Below are positions 26,311 to 36,940 of a DNA stretch of 64,000 bases, piece after piece. Source of the DNA: Thiothrix caldifontis (GTDB lineage: Bacteria > Pseudomonadota > Gammaproteobacteria > Thiotrichales > Thiotrichaceae); NCBI RefSeq assembly GCF_900107695.1, contig NZ_FNQP01000009.1, positions 62,001-126,000 on the forward strand. Direction: 5' to 3'. A model generated the notes under the pieces. That model was not told the origin of the DNA and made no database searches. It saw only the letters and a list, made by a program, of their open reading frames with translations. Every line of letters starts with the position of its first letter. Position 1 is the stretch's first letter. A program made the translations under genes and the position numbers.

Positions 26311-26880
26311 ATGGCTACCTATGGTGCAAATGATTTACGTGTTGGTGTAAAAATTATCATCAACGGCGACCCTTACACTGTCGTAGAAAGTGATTTCGTG
26401 AAACCCGGCAAAGGGCAAGCATTCACCCGCGCCCGCGTCCGCAACCTCAAAAGTGGGCGCACCATTGAGCAAACCTTCAAATCCACTGAAACGGTCGAAG
26501 GTGCCGATGTTGAAGACCGTGATATGGAATACCTCTATACCGACGGCGAAAACTGGACATTCATGGACAGTGGCACGTTTGAACAGCTAGAAGCGGGTGC
26601 AACCGCCATGGCTGATGCCGTCAAATGGCTGAAAGGCAACGAAAAATGCGTCGTCACTTTATGGAACGGCGTACCATTACAAGTCACCACACCCAACTTC
26701 GCCGAACTGAAAATCACCCAAACCGACCCCGGTGTCCGTGGTGATACCGCGACCGGTGGCACTAAGCCTGCCACGCTCGAAACCGGCGCTGTCGTCAAAG
26801 TGCCGCTTTACATGGAAGAAGGCGAAATCCTCAAAATCGACACCCGCACTGGCGAATACGTTTCCCGCGTCAAAGCGTGA
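26311..26880 (+). CDS. efp: Elongation factor P
   Basis: EF-P, 189 residues, which rescues ribosomes stalled at polyproline. The acceptor loop VKPGKGQAF places Lys34 at its tip, the residue modified by beta-lysine. The three beta-barrel domains are complete to the end GEYVSRVKA. The start at 26311 was chosen because [12 protein letters not shown] is the family N-terminus. Its TGA overlaps the GTG of epmA by 4 bases. Confidence 0.98.
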   Translation: MATYGANDLRVGVKIIINGDPYTVVESDFVKPGKGQAFTRARVRNLKSGRTIEQTFKSTETVEGADVEDRDMEYLYTDGENWTFMDSGTFEQLEAGATAMADAVKWLKGNEKCVVTLWNGVPLQVTTPNFAELKITQTDPGVRGDTATGGTKPATLETGAVVKVPLYMEEGEILKIDTRTGEYVSRVKA

Positions 26881-27797
26881 ATCTAGCCGCTTTGCACGAA
26901 CGCGCATCCCTGAACCAGCAGGTGCGCGTTTTTTTTGCCGAACGCAAGGTGCTGGAAGTCGAAACCCCGGCACTCTCGCAAGCAGGTAATACCGATCCGT
27001 TCATTGACAGCTTCAGCGTCAACACACCTCACGGTTTGCGTTATTTGCACACCTCGCCGGAATACCCGATGAAACGCTTGCTGGTCGCGGGGGCGGGTGA
27101 CATTTACCAACTCTGCAAAGTGTGGCGGCGTGATGAAAGCGGCAAACGCCATAACCCCGAATTCACGCTGTTAGAATGGTATCGGCTCGGTTTCACTTGG
27201 CAACAATTGATGCACGAAGTCGCCGATTTATTGCACACGCTGATTCCACACCTGCAAAAACCCCCACGTTTTTGCAGTTATCGTGAGGCATTCCTTGAAA
27301 GCGTGCAGCTTGATCCCCATCTTGCCACAGAAGCCGAATTGTCGGCTTGTGCGCAGGCACACGGCATCGCCATCAGCGGTGACATGCCGGTGCAAGCTTG
27401 GCGGGATTTGCTGTTAACGCATTGTGTGGAACCGCAATTCCCTACCGACCAATTGACGTTTCTATACCATTACCCCGCCAGTCAATCTGCGCTGGCAAAA
27501 ATACAGCAGGTGGATGGGCAGGCGGTTGCGGAACGTTTCGAGGTGTATTTAGGTGCATTGGAGCTTGGCAATGGTTATCAGGAACAAACCGATTCAGCGC
27601 AGAATCGCTTAATTCTGGTACAAGATGCGCACACTCGCGGGCATGACATCCCCGTCGATGAACGTTTTCTTGCGGCACTCGAACACGGCTTGCCAGAATG
27701 CGCAGGCGTTGCCCTCGGCATCGACCGGATTCTGCTGTGCAGGATGCAACGCGATGACCTGAAACAGGTTATCGCTTTTTCATGGGAGGTGGCATAA
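26877..27797 (+). CDS. epmA: EF-P--(R)-beta-lysine ligase EpmA
   Basis: EpmA, 306 residues, a truncated class II lysyl-tRNA synthetase homologue (also called PoxA/GenX/YjeA) that joins beta-lysine to EF-P. Class II motifs are visible: motif 2 in [20 protein letters not shown] and motif 3 in [24 protein letters not shown] is typical. It lacks the anticodon-binding domain of true LysRS. The start codon is GTG, coupled to efp. Confidence 0.95.
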   Translation: MNLAALHERASLNQQVRVFFAERKVLEVETPALSQAGNTDPFIDSFSVNTPHGLRYLHTSPEYPMKRLLVAGAGDIYQLCKVWRRDESGKRHNPEFTLLEWYRLGFTWQQLMHEVADLLHTLIPHLQKPPRFCSYREAFLESVQLDPHLATEAELSACAQAHGIAISGDMPVQAWRDLLLTHCVEPQFPTDQLTFLYHYPASQSALAKIQQVDGQAVAERFEVYLGALELGNGYQEQTDSAQNRLILVQDAHTRGHDIPVDERFLAALEHGLPECAGVALGIDRILLCRMQRDDLKQVIAFSWEVA

Positions 27798-27831
27798 TAG
27801 CCGCCGACAATAACAGTCAAGGAGATTGAAC

Positions 27832-28161
27832 GTGGACTTTCTGATATCTAACGCTCATGCCGAAGGTGCAGCCGCACCCGCAGGTGGTGGCATCGAAATG
27901 TTGCTCATGATGGGCGTATTTTTCGCCATTATGTATTTTATGATTATTCGCCCTCAGCAAAAGCGTGCCAAAGAACACAAGATGATGATCGAATCCCTCA
28001 GCAAAGGCGATGAAATCGTTACCGGCGGCGGCGTGATTGGTAAAATTGCGAGTATCGGTGATAGCTTCGTCGACCTGACAGTTGCTGATAATGTCACCAT
28101 CAAAGTACAAAAACAGGCTGTTGCTTCTGTCCTGCCCAAAGGCACGATGAAAGGCGCATAA
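27832..28161 (+). CDS. yajC: Preprotein translocase subunit YajC
   Basis: YajC, 109 residues from the GTG at 27832, which has an AAGGAGA site at the right spacing; a TTG six bases upstream is less likely. One membrane helix (MLLMMGVFFAIMYFMIIRPQ) is followed by the cytoplasmic SH3-like region (GDEIVTGGGVIGKIASIGD). It accompanies SecDF in the holo-translocon and is first gene of yajC-secD-secF. Confidence 0.93.
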   Translation: MDFLISNAHAEGAAAPAGGGIEMLLMMGVFFAIMYFMIIRPQQKRAKEHKMMIESLSKGDEIVTGGGVIGKIASIGDSFVDLTVADNVTIKVQKQAVASVLPKGTMKGA

Positions 28162-28217
28162 ACGGTAAGTGGGGGGATTTTCCCCCTCACCTCCAACCCA
28201 CACGGAATCCTATAACA

Positions 28218-30071
28218 ATGAATCGCTATCCACTCTGGAAGTACCTCATGATCGCAGTCATACTGCTGATCGGGGTTATCTACTCTGTTCCCAACTTTTT
28301 CCCCTCCGAACCGGCGGTACAATTAAGCCCTAAAGTCGAACAGGCTATCGACCCGGCAACCATGCAGCGTTTCGAGCAAGCGTTACAGGCGAAAGGCTTA
28401 ACCATTCGCGCCAGTGAGAACAACGGTCAACAAGCCTTATTCCGCTTTGAAGACACCGATGTGCAACTCAAAGCGTCGGAAGCCTTGAAAGAAGCGGTCG
28501 GCGATCAGTTTGTGGTAGCACTCAACCTTGCCCCTTCCACCCCAAGCTGGTTACGTGCCTTGAATGCTAACCCGATGTTTTTAGGGTTGGATTTGCGCGG
28601 CGGGGTACATTTCCTAATGGAAGTGGACATGAAAGCGGCACTGGATAAGCAGATTGACCGCTACGAAGACGAATTCCGTGATTTCCTGCGCGAACAAGAC
28701 ATCAAGTATCTAGGCATTGCCCGCGAAGGTGACACGGTACTGGCAAAATTCCGCGACGCTGCCAGCCGTGATGCTGCCAGTGCGGCACTTAGCAAGGAAT
28801 ACCAGAACAGCCTGCAATTCACCATATTGCCCGACACTACCGATTTGCAAGCGAGTATTTCGCAAACCGCAATGCTGGACATTCAAAAGTTTGCCCTGCA
28901 ACAAAACATTACTACCCTGCGCAAGCGCGTTAATGAGTTAGGGGTTTCCGAGCCTGTTATCCAGCAACAAGGCGCTAACCGTATCGTGGTACAGCTCCCC
29001 GGTGTGCAAGATACCGCCCGTGCCAAAGAGATTCTGGGCGCAACCGCCACTCTCGAATTCCGTTTGGTTGATGAACAAAATGACCCAACGCAAGCGCAAC
29101 AAAGTGGGCGTGCACCGCTTGGTTCGCAGCTTTACAAAGAGCGTAATGGCGACCCTATTTTGCTGAAGCGCCAAGTGATGCTCACAGGGGATTACATAAT
29201 TGATGCCTCTTCGGGCTTTGATGACAAAAGCCGTCCTGCGGTACATATTACCCTCGATGGCAAAGGGGCAGCTCGTTTCAACAAAGTCACCGGTGAAAAC
29301 GTCCAAAAACTCATGGGTGTGGTTTTCATCGAAACCAAAATCGAGAGCCAAACCGTCGATGGGCAAACAGTCAAAACCAGCAAAACCACCCAGGAAGTCA
29401 TCAACGTTGCCCGCATTCAAGAGCAATTGGGGAAACGTTTCCAGATTACCGGGTTGGACTCCCCCAAAGAAGCGCGTGACCTTGCCTTATTGCTGCGTGC
29501 CGGTGCATTAGCCGCGCCGGTTTATATCGTGGAAGAACGTACCGTTGGCCCTAGCATGGGTAAAGAGAACATCGAAAAAGGCTTTAACTCCAATCTGTGG
29601 GGGTTTGCAGCAGTGGTGTTATTCATGGTGGTTTACTACCGCGTTTTTGGCGTTATTTCCAGCGTGGCGTTGGCTATTAACGGCTTTTTCCTGTTTGCAC
29701 TGCTTTCCATGATTCAGGCAACCCTGACATTACCAGGGTTGGCGGGTATCGCCTTGACACTCGGTATGGCGATTGATGCCAACGTATTGATTAACGAACG
29801 TATCCGTGAGGAATTACGTGCGGGTGCTTCGCCACAAGTCGCTATCAATATCGGCTATGAGCGTGCTTGGGGTACGATTATTGACTCTAACTTGACGACG
29901 TTGATTGCCGGTATTGCGCTATTTTTATTGGGTTCCGGCCCGATTAAAGGCTTTGCCGTGGTGCTGTGTCTGGGGATTCTGACCTCCATGTTCAGTGCGG
30001 TAACCGTGTCACGGGCGATAGTTAACCTCGTCTACGGTTACAAACCACGTCTGCAAAAATTGGCGATTTAA
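28218..30071 (+). CDS. secD: Protein translocase subunit SecD
   Basis: SecD, 617 residues. It uses the proton gradient to complete protein export. The first helix (WKYLMIAVILLIGVIYSVP) precedes the large periplasmic P1 domain. The family motif LGLDLRGGVHFLMEVD is at about residue 118, and the C-terminal five helices include the D2 motif GIALTLGMAIDANVLINERI. yajC lies 56 bases upstream and secF 11 bases downstream. Confidence 0.97.
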   Translation: MNRYPLWKYLMIAVILLIGVIYSVPNFFPSEPAVQLSPKVEQAIDPATMQRFEQALQAKGLTIRASENNGQQALFRFEDTDVQLKASEALKEAVGDQFVVALNLAPSTPSWLRALNANPMFLGLDLRGGVHFLMEVDMKAALDKQIDRYEDEFRDFLREQDIKYLGIAREGDTVLAKFRDAASRDAASAALSKEYQNSLQFTILPDTTDLQASISQTAMLDIQKFALQQNITTLRKRVNELGVSEPVIQQQGANRIVVQLPGVQDTARAKEILGATATLEFRLVDEQNDPTQAQQSGRAPLGSQLYKERNGDPILLKRQVMLTGDYIIDASSGFDDKSRPAVHITLDGKGAARFNKVTGENVQKLMGVVFIETKIESQTVDGQTVKTSKTTQEVINVARIQEQLGKRFQITGLDSPKEARDLALLLRAGALAAPVYIVEERTVGPSMGKENIEKGFNSNLWGFAAVVLFMVVYYRVFGVISSVALAINGFFLFALLSMIQATLTLPGLAGIALTLGMAIDANVLINERIREELRAGASPQVAINIGYERAWGTIIDSNLTTLIAGIALFLLGSGPIKGFAVVLCLGILTSMFSAVTVSRAIVNLVYGYKPRLQKLAI

Positions 30072-30082
30072 GGGGCTACAGC

Positions 30083-31033
30083 ATGATTGAGTTATTTCCA
30101 TTTAAAAAAGCCATTCCGTTTATGCGGTATGGCAAAACCACGACGGCTATTTCACTGGCAACGTTTTTGTTCTCGGTGTTCGCACTGTTTTTCTACGGTC
30201 TGAATCTGGGGGTCGACTTCACTGGCGGTACGGTGATGGAGGTGCGCTACGCACAGGCTGCGCCTATCGACACCATTCGTGAAGCCATCAAAGCCACCGG
30301 CTATCATGAGGTAGCGGTGCAAAACTTTGGCTCGACACAGGATGTGTTGATCCGTTTGCCATTGAAAGAAGGCGTTTCCAGCGCTCAAGTCAGTGAGCAA
30401 ATCATGGGTGTGCTGAAAACTGGAACACCCGATGTAATGCTCAGTAAAGTCGATTTCGTCGGTGGGCAAGTCGGGCAGGAACTGTATGAAAACGGTGGCT
30501 TAGCCCTGATTTTAGTCGCTGCTGGCATTATTATTTACTTGGCATTTCGCTTTGAATGGCGCTTTGCGGTTTCCGCAGCGATTGCCAACCTGCATGACGT
30601 GGTAATCATTCTTGGCTTATTTGCGTTCTTCCAATGGCAGTTTGACTTGACGGTTCTGGCAGGTATTTTGGCGGTACTGGGCTATTCAGTGAACGAATCG
30701 GTGGTGGTATTTGACCGAATTCGGGAAAACATCCGCACCATGCGCGATGAAACCATCCCGGACATTATCGACAGTGCGATTACCAGTACTATGTCACGTA
30801 CCATTATCACGCACGTATCGACCCAGATCATGGTGTTGGCGATGCTGTGGTTTGGCGGCGAAGCCTTGCATAACTTTGCGCTGGCATTGACTATCGGGAT
30901 TATGTTTGGGATTTACTCATCAGTATTGGTGGCCTCCCCGCTACTGCTACTGTTCGGCCTCAAACGCGAACACATGATCCCAGTAGAGAAAGAAAAAATC
31001 GAAGGCATGAACGCGGATGGCTCCGTGGTCTAA
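30083..31033 (+). CDS. secF: Protein translocase subunit SecF
   Basis: SecF, 316 residues, partner of SecD. It has the expected six helices, the D1-type motif GLNLGVDFTGGTVMEV after the first helix, and LAVLGYSVNESVVVFDRIRE in the fourth helix region. Last gene of the operon; a long hairpin follows at 31048. Confidence 0.97.
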   Translation: MIELFPFKKAIPFMRYGKTTTAISLATFLFSVFALFFYGLNLGVDFTGGTVMEVRYAQAAPIDTIREAIKATGYHEVAVQNFGSTQDVLIRLPLKEGVSSAQVSEQIMGVLKTGTPDVMLSKVDFVGGQVGQELYENGGLALILVAAGIIIYLAFRFEWRFAVSAAIANLHDVVIILGLFAFFQWQFDLTVLAGILAVLGYSVNESVVVFDRIRENIRTMRDETIPDIIDSAITSTMSRTIITHVSTQIMVLAMLWFGGEALHNFALALTIGIMFGIYSSVLVASPLLLLFGLKREHMIPVEKEKIEGMNADGSVV

Positions 31034-31047
31034 CCTTTGCCTTTATC

Positions 31048-31080
31048 CTTGGGGGCAACTCTACTGAGTTATCCCCCAAG
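31048..31080. terminator. Long hairpin between convergent secF and glycosyltransferase-like gene
   Basis: CTTGGGGG (31048-31055) pairs with CCCCCAAG (31073-31080), and AACTC/GAGTT forms an inner stem around a four-base loop. There is no strong T-run, so it may act as a transcript-end stabiliser or a bidirectional terminator. Confidence 0.55.
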
Positions 31081-31105
31081 TTCCTAAACGAAGGTCATCT
31101 ATAAA

Positions 31106-32608
31106 TCAGACAAATAAACTGTCCCAGACTGTACGTTCATGACGGTAATGCATTAACGCATGAATAATCTGCTGCTTACGCCCCTTTCGGTGTGTCAGCG
31201 ATTGTATTTGCTGCCAAGCAATGGCTTCATCCCCGAAATTGTACTCAATATTGCGTAGAAACTGTTCGATATGGCGTAACGCGGGCGTTTCTTTCCAAGA
31301 ATGCTGCTCCTTCAGCCAAGCAACCAACGCATGACCACGCTGATTCACAGCCTCGTGTTTTGTTTGGTACAAAGCTAATAGCTCAGCCTCTACTTTATCA
31401 ACGACTGTTTGCAAGCATTCTTTATTGCTTAATTGTTCCAAGTCATACTGCTTCAGCCATTCCACGACCGAAAATAACATTAAGTCACCAAAAAACTGAC
31501 GCTCAAATTCATTAGAAATGTCAATCAGTGCATCGTGCTGCTGTTCCACACCGGGGCGAAAATCATCCTGTAACTCCGTCTCAGAAATACGCCGATGTAA
31601 CATAGGCAGATTGGCTGAAACAAAACGCGCACCAATTTCAGCCTGAATCAAACGCCCCGCCGTTGGCCCCGACATACGTAAACGTAAGTGCCCGAAAGGA
31701 ATGATGTATTTCAACCCATCGAAATTCACAATGTAATTACCCGGATAAATCGTGCGTGCCGGAACCAGTGTCAGCGGCTCTTCAGTCCGTTGGAAAGCGG
31801 TTTTACGTGTCAGGTGCTCACCAAAGAAAAATGCCTGCAAACGCGCCGCAAACGTATCAAGACACGCATGATGGTCATGTTCTCCTGCAAGCGGGCAACG
31901 GTACTCGAAAACCGTAGCCTGCTGCTCAAGCCCGAACAGTTTCGCCAAATCGTGGTAAGCAGCATCCCCAGGTAACGGGGTATCGCGATGAAACCGGCAC
32001 GCCTCGCGTATTTCATAGGTAGCAATTTCATGCAAAAATGCGGTGACATCCTCCAAAAAATTCGCCGCCATGACCGCTGGTGATACCGGTGGATCACCCA
32101 CCAGCTTACCCGTCAGCATCAGGGTATCCGTGGTCTGGAAAATACGGTCGATAGCATGAAAATAATCAATTTCTGGCAGAAATGACTGGTCGCTATCCAC
32201 CAAATAATACAAAGTACGGGTTTTATCCTGCGTCATCGACAACATTTTCAGATAACTGAGGTTGCGGTTGGCAGCTTGCCCTTTTAGGTAAAAACGTTCA
32301 GCAGGCTGGGTAGTCAACAAGTTTCCCAAGTGTTGGCGTTGCGCATCGGGAATCGCTTGCAGCATTTGATACTGTTCGGCTTGGTCGAAATGGATGACCG
32401 TTAACCCTTTCTCCGCATACTCTGCCACCAATGCCTTATGCTGTGCAATGTGATGGGCTTCACGACTGTCCTCAGCCACCACAATGCTAATACTGCCAGC
32501 ATAACTATAGCGGGCAATTTGCTGGTAAATACTCTCTAAACAGTTGCGTAAATGTGCAGGGCGACCCGCCACCGGGATACTGAGAACCAAGGCATGATTT
32601 GCCGACAT
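31106..32608 (-). CDS. Glycosyltransferase-like protein
   Basis: A 500-residue protein from the ATG at 32608. The N-terminus ALVLSIPVAGRPAHLRNCLE and the later YYLVDSDQSFLPEIDYFHA with a D-x-D motif fit a GT-A-type glycosyltransferase. The C-terminal half is helical, and no membrane segment is seen. It starts 7 bases after the ThDP-enzyme gene, so both are probably one operon. I do not recognise a named family, and a donor or acceptor cannot be predicted. An in-frame upstream start (32647) would overlap the neighbour and looks less likely. Confidence 0.6.
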   Translation of the reverse strand: MSANHALVLSIPVAGRPAHLRNCLESIYQQIARYSYAGSISIVVAEDSREAHHIAQHKALVAEYAEKGLTVIHFDQAEQYQMLQAIPDAQRQHLGNLLTTQPAERFYLKGQAANRNLSYLKMLSMTQDKTRTLYYLVDSDQSFLPEIDYFHAIDRIFQTTDTLMLTGKLVGDPPVSPAVMAANFLEDVTAFLHEIATYEIREACRFHRDTPLPGDAAYHDLAKLFGLEQQATVFEYRCPLAGEHDHHACLDTFAARLQAFFFGEHLTRKTAFQRTEEPLTLVPARTIYPGNYIVNFDGLKYIIPFGHLRLRMSGPTAGRLIQAEIGARFVSANLPMLHRRISETELQDDFRPGVEQQHDALIDISNEFERQFFGDLMLFSVVEWLKQYDLEQLSNKECLQTVVDKVEAELLALYQTKHEAVNQRGHALVAWLKEQHSWKETPALRHIEQFLRNIEYNFGDEAIAWQQIQSLTHRKGRKQQIIHALMHYRHERTVWDSLFV

Positions 32609-32615
32609 GACAACC

Positions 32616-34289
32616 TCAACGGCGCGAAGAATAATTGGGGTAAGCATCCTGATCGATGAATAACTCGATCAGGTTAATACCGCGATGGAAATCGACTTGC
32701 GCAAAAACACGCTCACAATCTACTGATGTTTTAACACTGAAGTGATTGATACCAAAAGATTTTGCCAATAAGGAATAATCCGGGTTCTGAAAGTCACAAT
32801 CCAGAAAACGCTGTGCATATTGCTGGTGCTGATTTTTACGGATCAACCCCAAAGTCTGATTATTAAACAGGATAATAGTGAGAGGGATGTGGTAATTCAC
32901 GGCAGTCATGATTTCCATGCAACACATTTGGAAGCCACCATCCCCCAAAATCGCAAAAATGGGTTTATTCAAGGTAAAACGTGCCCCAATCGCAGCAGGA
33001 ATCGCATGGCCTAATGATGATACGCCCGTATTCGGTACAAATAAATCGCACGTTTTCACCCGGTAAAAATTTTGCGCGAAAATAATATTGTCATCAACCA
33101 AGACAATACCTTCATCAAACTGCTGTTCTAGCTGTGCAAACAGCGCTTTAACTAACGCGAATTTATTGCCGAATATAACGGTACCTTCTGCCTCATTTTG
33201 AACGTCAATACGGCGTTTGAAAGCAGCAATATCAGGCCGGGGTTTTGGCTCAAGCCCCTGTGGTACACAATAGGCATTAAGAGCCGCAAGAAAATCGCCA
33301 AGATCAGACTGAATGGCTAAATCAGCCTTAAAGACTTTCTCAAGTTGCGCCACGTTACGGTCAACTTGAATGATTTTGCTGGGATTTAATACCCCCTGTT
33401 TCCAGACATAACTGGTACGCTCGTTGAAACCAGCCCCTAACAGGATAATCAAATCAGCTTCCTGCATGAAGTAATGCATGGCATGACCGCTAGAGGTGAC
33501 ACCCAAACTGCCTAGTGACAGCGCAGAACGTTCATCCATAGCGCCCTTGCCTTTCAAGCTGGTGGCGACGGGAATATTGAGATGCTCACTAAATTTATGT
33601 AACTCCGCACGAGCTTGAGCAGATTGCAAACAACCGTAACCCGCAAGTATCACCGGGCGTCGAGCTTGGCGGATCATCTCAGCACATTGTTCCAGCACAG
33701 AAGGAATTATGTGCAGCTTAGGGAGCGGTTTAAGTGTCGGTAATTGTTCCAGAATCGTAGCATCCACCCATTCTTTTTGCACATTGACGGGGATGCTTAG
33801 CACCACAGGGCCAGGTACATCAGAAACCAGTTGCCTTGCGGCTTGATTCAATACATTGGTGAGGTAATCGGTGCGTTCAATCAATTTATGGTAACGGGTC
33901 ACACCAGAAAATAACGCCGTTTGGTCGATACTGCCCCCCTCCCCTGAACTTTCCTGCAAACCGCCACGCCCGAAAATATGGGTAGGCGCTTCGCCGGTAA
34001 TCACAATCATCGGCAACTTATCAGCATAGGCGTTGGCAATACCGGTAATCAAATTACTGGCACCGGGGCCTGCGGTCGTGATGCAAGCACCAATACGCCC
34101 GCTCACACGCGCATAACCGCCCGCCATAAAAGCAGCACCTTGCTCATGCTTGACCAGCACCGTTTGAATGCCAGAACCATAAAGATCGTCGTATACGGGA
34201 AGGATGTGTGCACCGGGCATCCCGAAAATCGTTTCCACGCCTAACTGTTGCAGGAATTTAACGATGAGTTGGCTAACCTGAATTTGCAT
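32616..34289 (-). CDS. Thiamine diphosphate enzyme, acetolactate-synthase-like
   Basis: A 557-residue enzyme of the ThDP-dependent decarboxylase/ligase group. FGMPGAHILPVYDDLY and the catalytic glutamate in VKHEQGAAFMAGGYAR are at the N-terminus. The ThDP/metal motif GDGGFQMCCMEIMTAVNYH ends with FNN near residue 455. It resembles the large subunit of acetolactate synthase, but no small regulatory subunit gene is beside it. It is coupled to a glycosyltransferase-like gene, so a dedicated, non-branched-chain pathway is plausible. Its substrate is unknown. Confidence 0.8.
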   Translation of the reverse strand: MQIQVSQLIVKFLQQLGVETIFGMPGAHILPVYDDLYGSGIQTVLVKHEQGAAFMAGGYARVSGRIGACITTAGPGASNLITGIANAYADKLPMIVITGEAPTHIFGRGGLQESSGEGGSIDQTALFSGVTRYHKLIERTDYLTNVLNQAARQLVSDVPGPVVLSIPVNVQKEWVDATILEQLPTLKPLPKLHIIPSVLEQCAEMIRQARRPVILAGYGCLQSAQARAELHKFSEHLNIPVATSLKGKGAMDERSALSLGSLGVTSSGHAMHYFMQEADLIILLGAGFNERTSYVWKQGVLNPSKIIQVDRNVAQLEKVFKADLAIQSDLGDFLAALNAYCVPQGLEPKPRPDIAAFKRRIDVQNEAEGTVIFGNKFALVKALFAQLEQQFDEGIVLVDDNIIFAQNFYRVKTCDLFVPNTGVSSLGHAIPAAIGARFTLNKPIFAILGDGGFQMCCMEIMTAVNYHIPLTIILFNNQTLGLIRKNQHQQYAQRFLDCDFQNPDYSLLAKSFGINHFSVKTSVDCERVFAQVDFHRGINLIELFIDQDAYPNYSSRR

Positions 34290-34328
34290 GAAAACTACCT
34301 GTACCGATGGATATAGAACAAAACATCA

Positions 34329-35603
34329 TCATTGTCGAATATGCCCATCCCCCAACACCACATACTTCTGCGACGTTAAGCCCTCCAAACCCACCGGCCC
34401 CCGCGCATGAATCTTATCGGTGCTAATCCCAATCTCCGCCCCCAGCCCATATTCAAAGCCATCGGCAAAACGTGTTGACGCATTCACCATCACCGAACTC
34501 GAATCCACCTGCCGCAAGAATGCCCGCGCCCGCGTGTAATTCTCAGTAATAATCGCGTCGGTATGTTGCGACCCGTAATGATTAATGTGCGTAATTGCTC
34601 CAGCCATATCCGCCACCACGCGAATCGCCAAAATTGGCGCAAGGTATTCCGTGCTCCAATCCGCTTCCGTCGCCGCCACACACGCAGGCAACAGCGCCCG
34701 CGTCTGCTCACAACCGCGTAACTCCACACCCTTCGCCGCGTATTCCTCTGCCAAAATCGGCAACACTTGTTCTGCCACACCCTCTGCCACCAGCAAGGTT
34801 TCCATCGCATTGCACACACCGTAACGGTGCGTCTTCGCATTCACCGCCACCTTAACTGCTTTCTCAAGATCGGCCTGATCATCAATGTACACATGACAAA
34901 TCCCATCCAAGTGCTTGATAACCGGAATGCGTGATTCCGCACTCACCCGCTCAATCAAACCTTTGCCACCACGCGGCACAATCACATCAACGTATTGCGC
35001 CATGCGCAGCAATTCACCGACCGCCGCCCGATCCGTAGTTTCCACCACTTGCACACAGGCGGATGGCAAACCGACCACTTCCAAACCTGCCCGCACGCAC
35101 GCCGCAATCGCCTGATTGGAATGAATCGCTTCCGACCCACCGCGCAAAATCGTGGCATTGCCGGATTTCAAACACAGCGCCGCCGCATCCACCGTCACAT
35201 TCGGGCGCGATTCGTAAATAATGCCGACCACGCCCAGAGGCACACGCATTTTACCCACCTGAATCCCCGACGGGCGATAGCTCAAATCGGTAATCGTGCC
35301 AATCGGATCAGCCAGCGTCGCGACTTGGCGCACACCTTCCGCCATGCCTGCAATCGTTTTATCGGTCAGCGTCAAGCGATCCAGCATCGCCGCATCCAAG
35401 CCTTTGTCGCGCCCAGCAGCCAAATCTTTGGCGTTTTCAGCTTTCAGCCAGTCCGCACGTTCCAACATCACTTCTGCAATACGCAGCAGCGCATTGTTTT
35501 TAGTGCTAGTCTCAGTATTCGCAAGGATCTGAGCAGCTTGCTTCGCTTGCTGACCAACGCCTTGCATGTAGGTGGTAATCGTCGTGTTAGTGTCCAAATC
35601 CAA
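34329..35603 (-). CDS. proA: Gamma-glutamyl phosphate reductase
   Basis: ProA, 424 residues, second enzyme of proline synthesis, which reduces gamma-glutamyl phosphate with NADPH. The aldehyde-dehydrogenase-like fold is clear. The catalytic cysteine is in [15 protein letters not shown], and [19 protein letters not shown] and [20 protein letters not shown] are family features. The start is uncertain: TTG at 35603, TTG at 35597 (better spacing from GAGGA) or ATG at 35567, which matches the usual N-terminus. It is divergent from rnfA. Confidence 0.95.
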   Translation of the reverse strand: MDLDTNTTITTYMQGVGQQAKQAAQILANTETSTKNNALLRIAEVMLERADWLKAENAKDLAAGRDKGLDAAMLDRLTLTDKTIAGMAEGVRQVATLADPIGTITDLSYRPSGIQVGKMRVPLGVVGIIYESRPNVTVDAAALCLKSGNATILRGGSEAIHSNQAIAACVRAGLEVVGLPSACVQVVETTDRAAVGELLRMAQYVDVIVPRGGKGLIERVSAESRIPVIKHLDGICHVYIDDQADLEKAVKVAVNAKTHRYGVCNAMETLLVAEGVAEQVLPILAEEYAAKGVELRGCEQTRALLPACVAATEADWSTEYLAPILAIRVVADMAGAITHINHYGSQHTDAIITENYTRARAFLRQVDSSSVMVNASTRFADGFEYGLGAEIGISTDKIHARGPVGLEGLTSQKYVVLGDGHIRQ

Positions 35604-35765
35604 ATCCTCACGGTATGCAGTGTGTCGATGTTATCATGAAAATAGCGCTACGATCTTTCTGACAATTATCATAGGCAGCCGCTTTGCTGTAGGTTATAAC
35701 ACCCAATATATGGCAAAATGCGCCGCTCAGTTATTCACTGGAAACCATTCCCAAAGCCTGAATTT

Positions 35766-36347
35766 ATGACAGATTACTTACTTATTATTGTTGGTACGGT
35801 GTGGGTCAATAACTTTGTCCTGTCACATTTTTTGGGCTTATGCCCGTTCATGGGCGTTTCCAGAAAGCTCGAAACGGCGATGGGCATGGGTTTGGCAACT
35901 ACTTTTGTGCTGACGCTCTCGTCGATTGCCAGTTATCTGGTGAACAATTATCTGCTCGAACCGTTTCACTTGGAATATTTGCGCACCATCAGCTTTATTC
36001 TGGTGATTGCCGCGATTGTGGGCTTTACCGAAATGGTGATTCGCAAAAGCAGCCCGGTGTTGTACAACGTATTGGGGATTTATCTGCCTTTGATTACCAC
36101 CAATTGCGCCGTGTTGGGGGTGGCATTATTGAATGTGCAGGAAACTCACGACTTCATTGAATCCGCGCTCTACGGTATGGGCGCAGCACTGGGTTTCACT
36201 TTGGTCTTGGTGTTGTTTGCGGGTATTCGCGAACGCCTTGCGGTGGCAGATGTGCCGGAAACCTTCCAAGGCAACGCAATTGGTTTGATTACCGCTGGGC
36301 TAATGGCGCTGGCATTCATGGGCTTTTCTGGATTGGTGAAACACTGA
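35766..36347 (+). CDS. rnfA: Rnf complex subunit RnfA
   Basis: RnfA (RsxA), 193 residues, an integral membrane subunit of the ion-translocating ferredoxin:NAD oxidoreductase. It has six helices and the hallmark [20 protein letters not shown]. The start at 35766 was chosen because [11 protein letters not shown] is the family N-terminus. It opens the rnfABCDGE operon, overlapping rnfB by 1 base. Confidence 0.97.
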   Translation: MTDYLLIIVGTVWVNNFVLSHFLGLCPFMGVSRKLETAMGMGLATTFVLTLSSIASYLVNNYLLEPFHLEYLRTISFILVIAAIVGFTEMVIRKSSPVLYNVLGIYLPLITTNCAVLGVALLNVQETHDFIESALYGMGAALGFTLVLVLFAGIRERLAVADVPETFQGNAIGLITAGLMALAFMGFSGLVKH

Positions 36348-36940
36348 TGTTGGCAGCCATTCTTATCATTAGCGGGTTAGCAGCCGTTTTCGGGTTGCTG
36401 CTGGGTTACGCCGCGATTCGCTACAAAGTCGAAGGCGACCCGATTGCGGACAAAGTGGATGCGATTCTGCCGCAAACCCAATGCGGGCAATGCGGTTTCC
36501 CCGGTTGCCGCCCTTACGCCGAAGCCATCGCCAAAGGTGAAGCCGACATCAACCATTGCCCACCCGGTGGTGAAGCGACGATTAAAGCCCTCGCCGAATT
36601 GCTGGGCGTGGAAGCCAAACCACTCAACGATGAAAACGGCGAGCATTCCAGCGTGCCATTGGTCGCCGTCATCGACGAAAACACCTGCATCGGCTGTACT
36701 TTATGCATTCAAGCCTGCCCGGTGGATGCAATTGTCGGCGCAGCAAAACACATGCACACCATTATCGAAAGCGAATGCACCGGCTGCAAACTGTGCCTGC
36801 CGCCGTGTCCAGTGGATTGTATCGCGATGGTTCCCGTTAAGGTCGAACCTGCCACTTGGAAATGGCCATATCCAGTTTACACGCTGACGCAACAACCGTC
36901 CAATGATGCCAACGCGCAAGCACCAAAGGTGGCTTCATGA
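36347..36940 (+). CDS. rnfB: Rnf complex iron-sulfur subunit RnfB
   Basis: RnfB, 197 residues. An N-terminal membrane helix is followed by the C-x2-C-x4-C cluster motif in [16 protein letters not shown] with a further cysteine in NHCPPGG. Two ferredoxin-type 4Fe-4S motifs follow, [12 protein letters not shown] and [12 protein letters not shown]. It passes electrons from ferredoxin into the complex. Joined to rnfC by an ATGA overlap. Confidence 0.97.
   Translation: MLAAILIISGLAAVFGLLLGYAAIRYKVEGDPIADKVDAILPQTQCGQCGFPGCRPYAEAIAKGEADINHCPPGGEATIKALAELLGVEAKPLNDENGEHSSVPLVAVIDENTCIGCTLCIQACPVDAIVGAAKHMHTIIESECTGCKLCLPPCPVDCIAMVPVKVEPATWKWPYPVYTLTQQPSNDANAQAPKVAS

Noticed and set aside
34995-35639. 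214-codon frame opposite proA
   Set aside because: Arg/His-rich translation typical of an antisense shadow; proA is certain.
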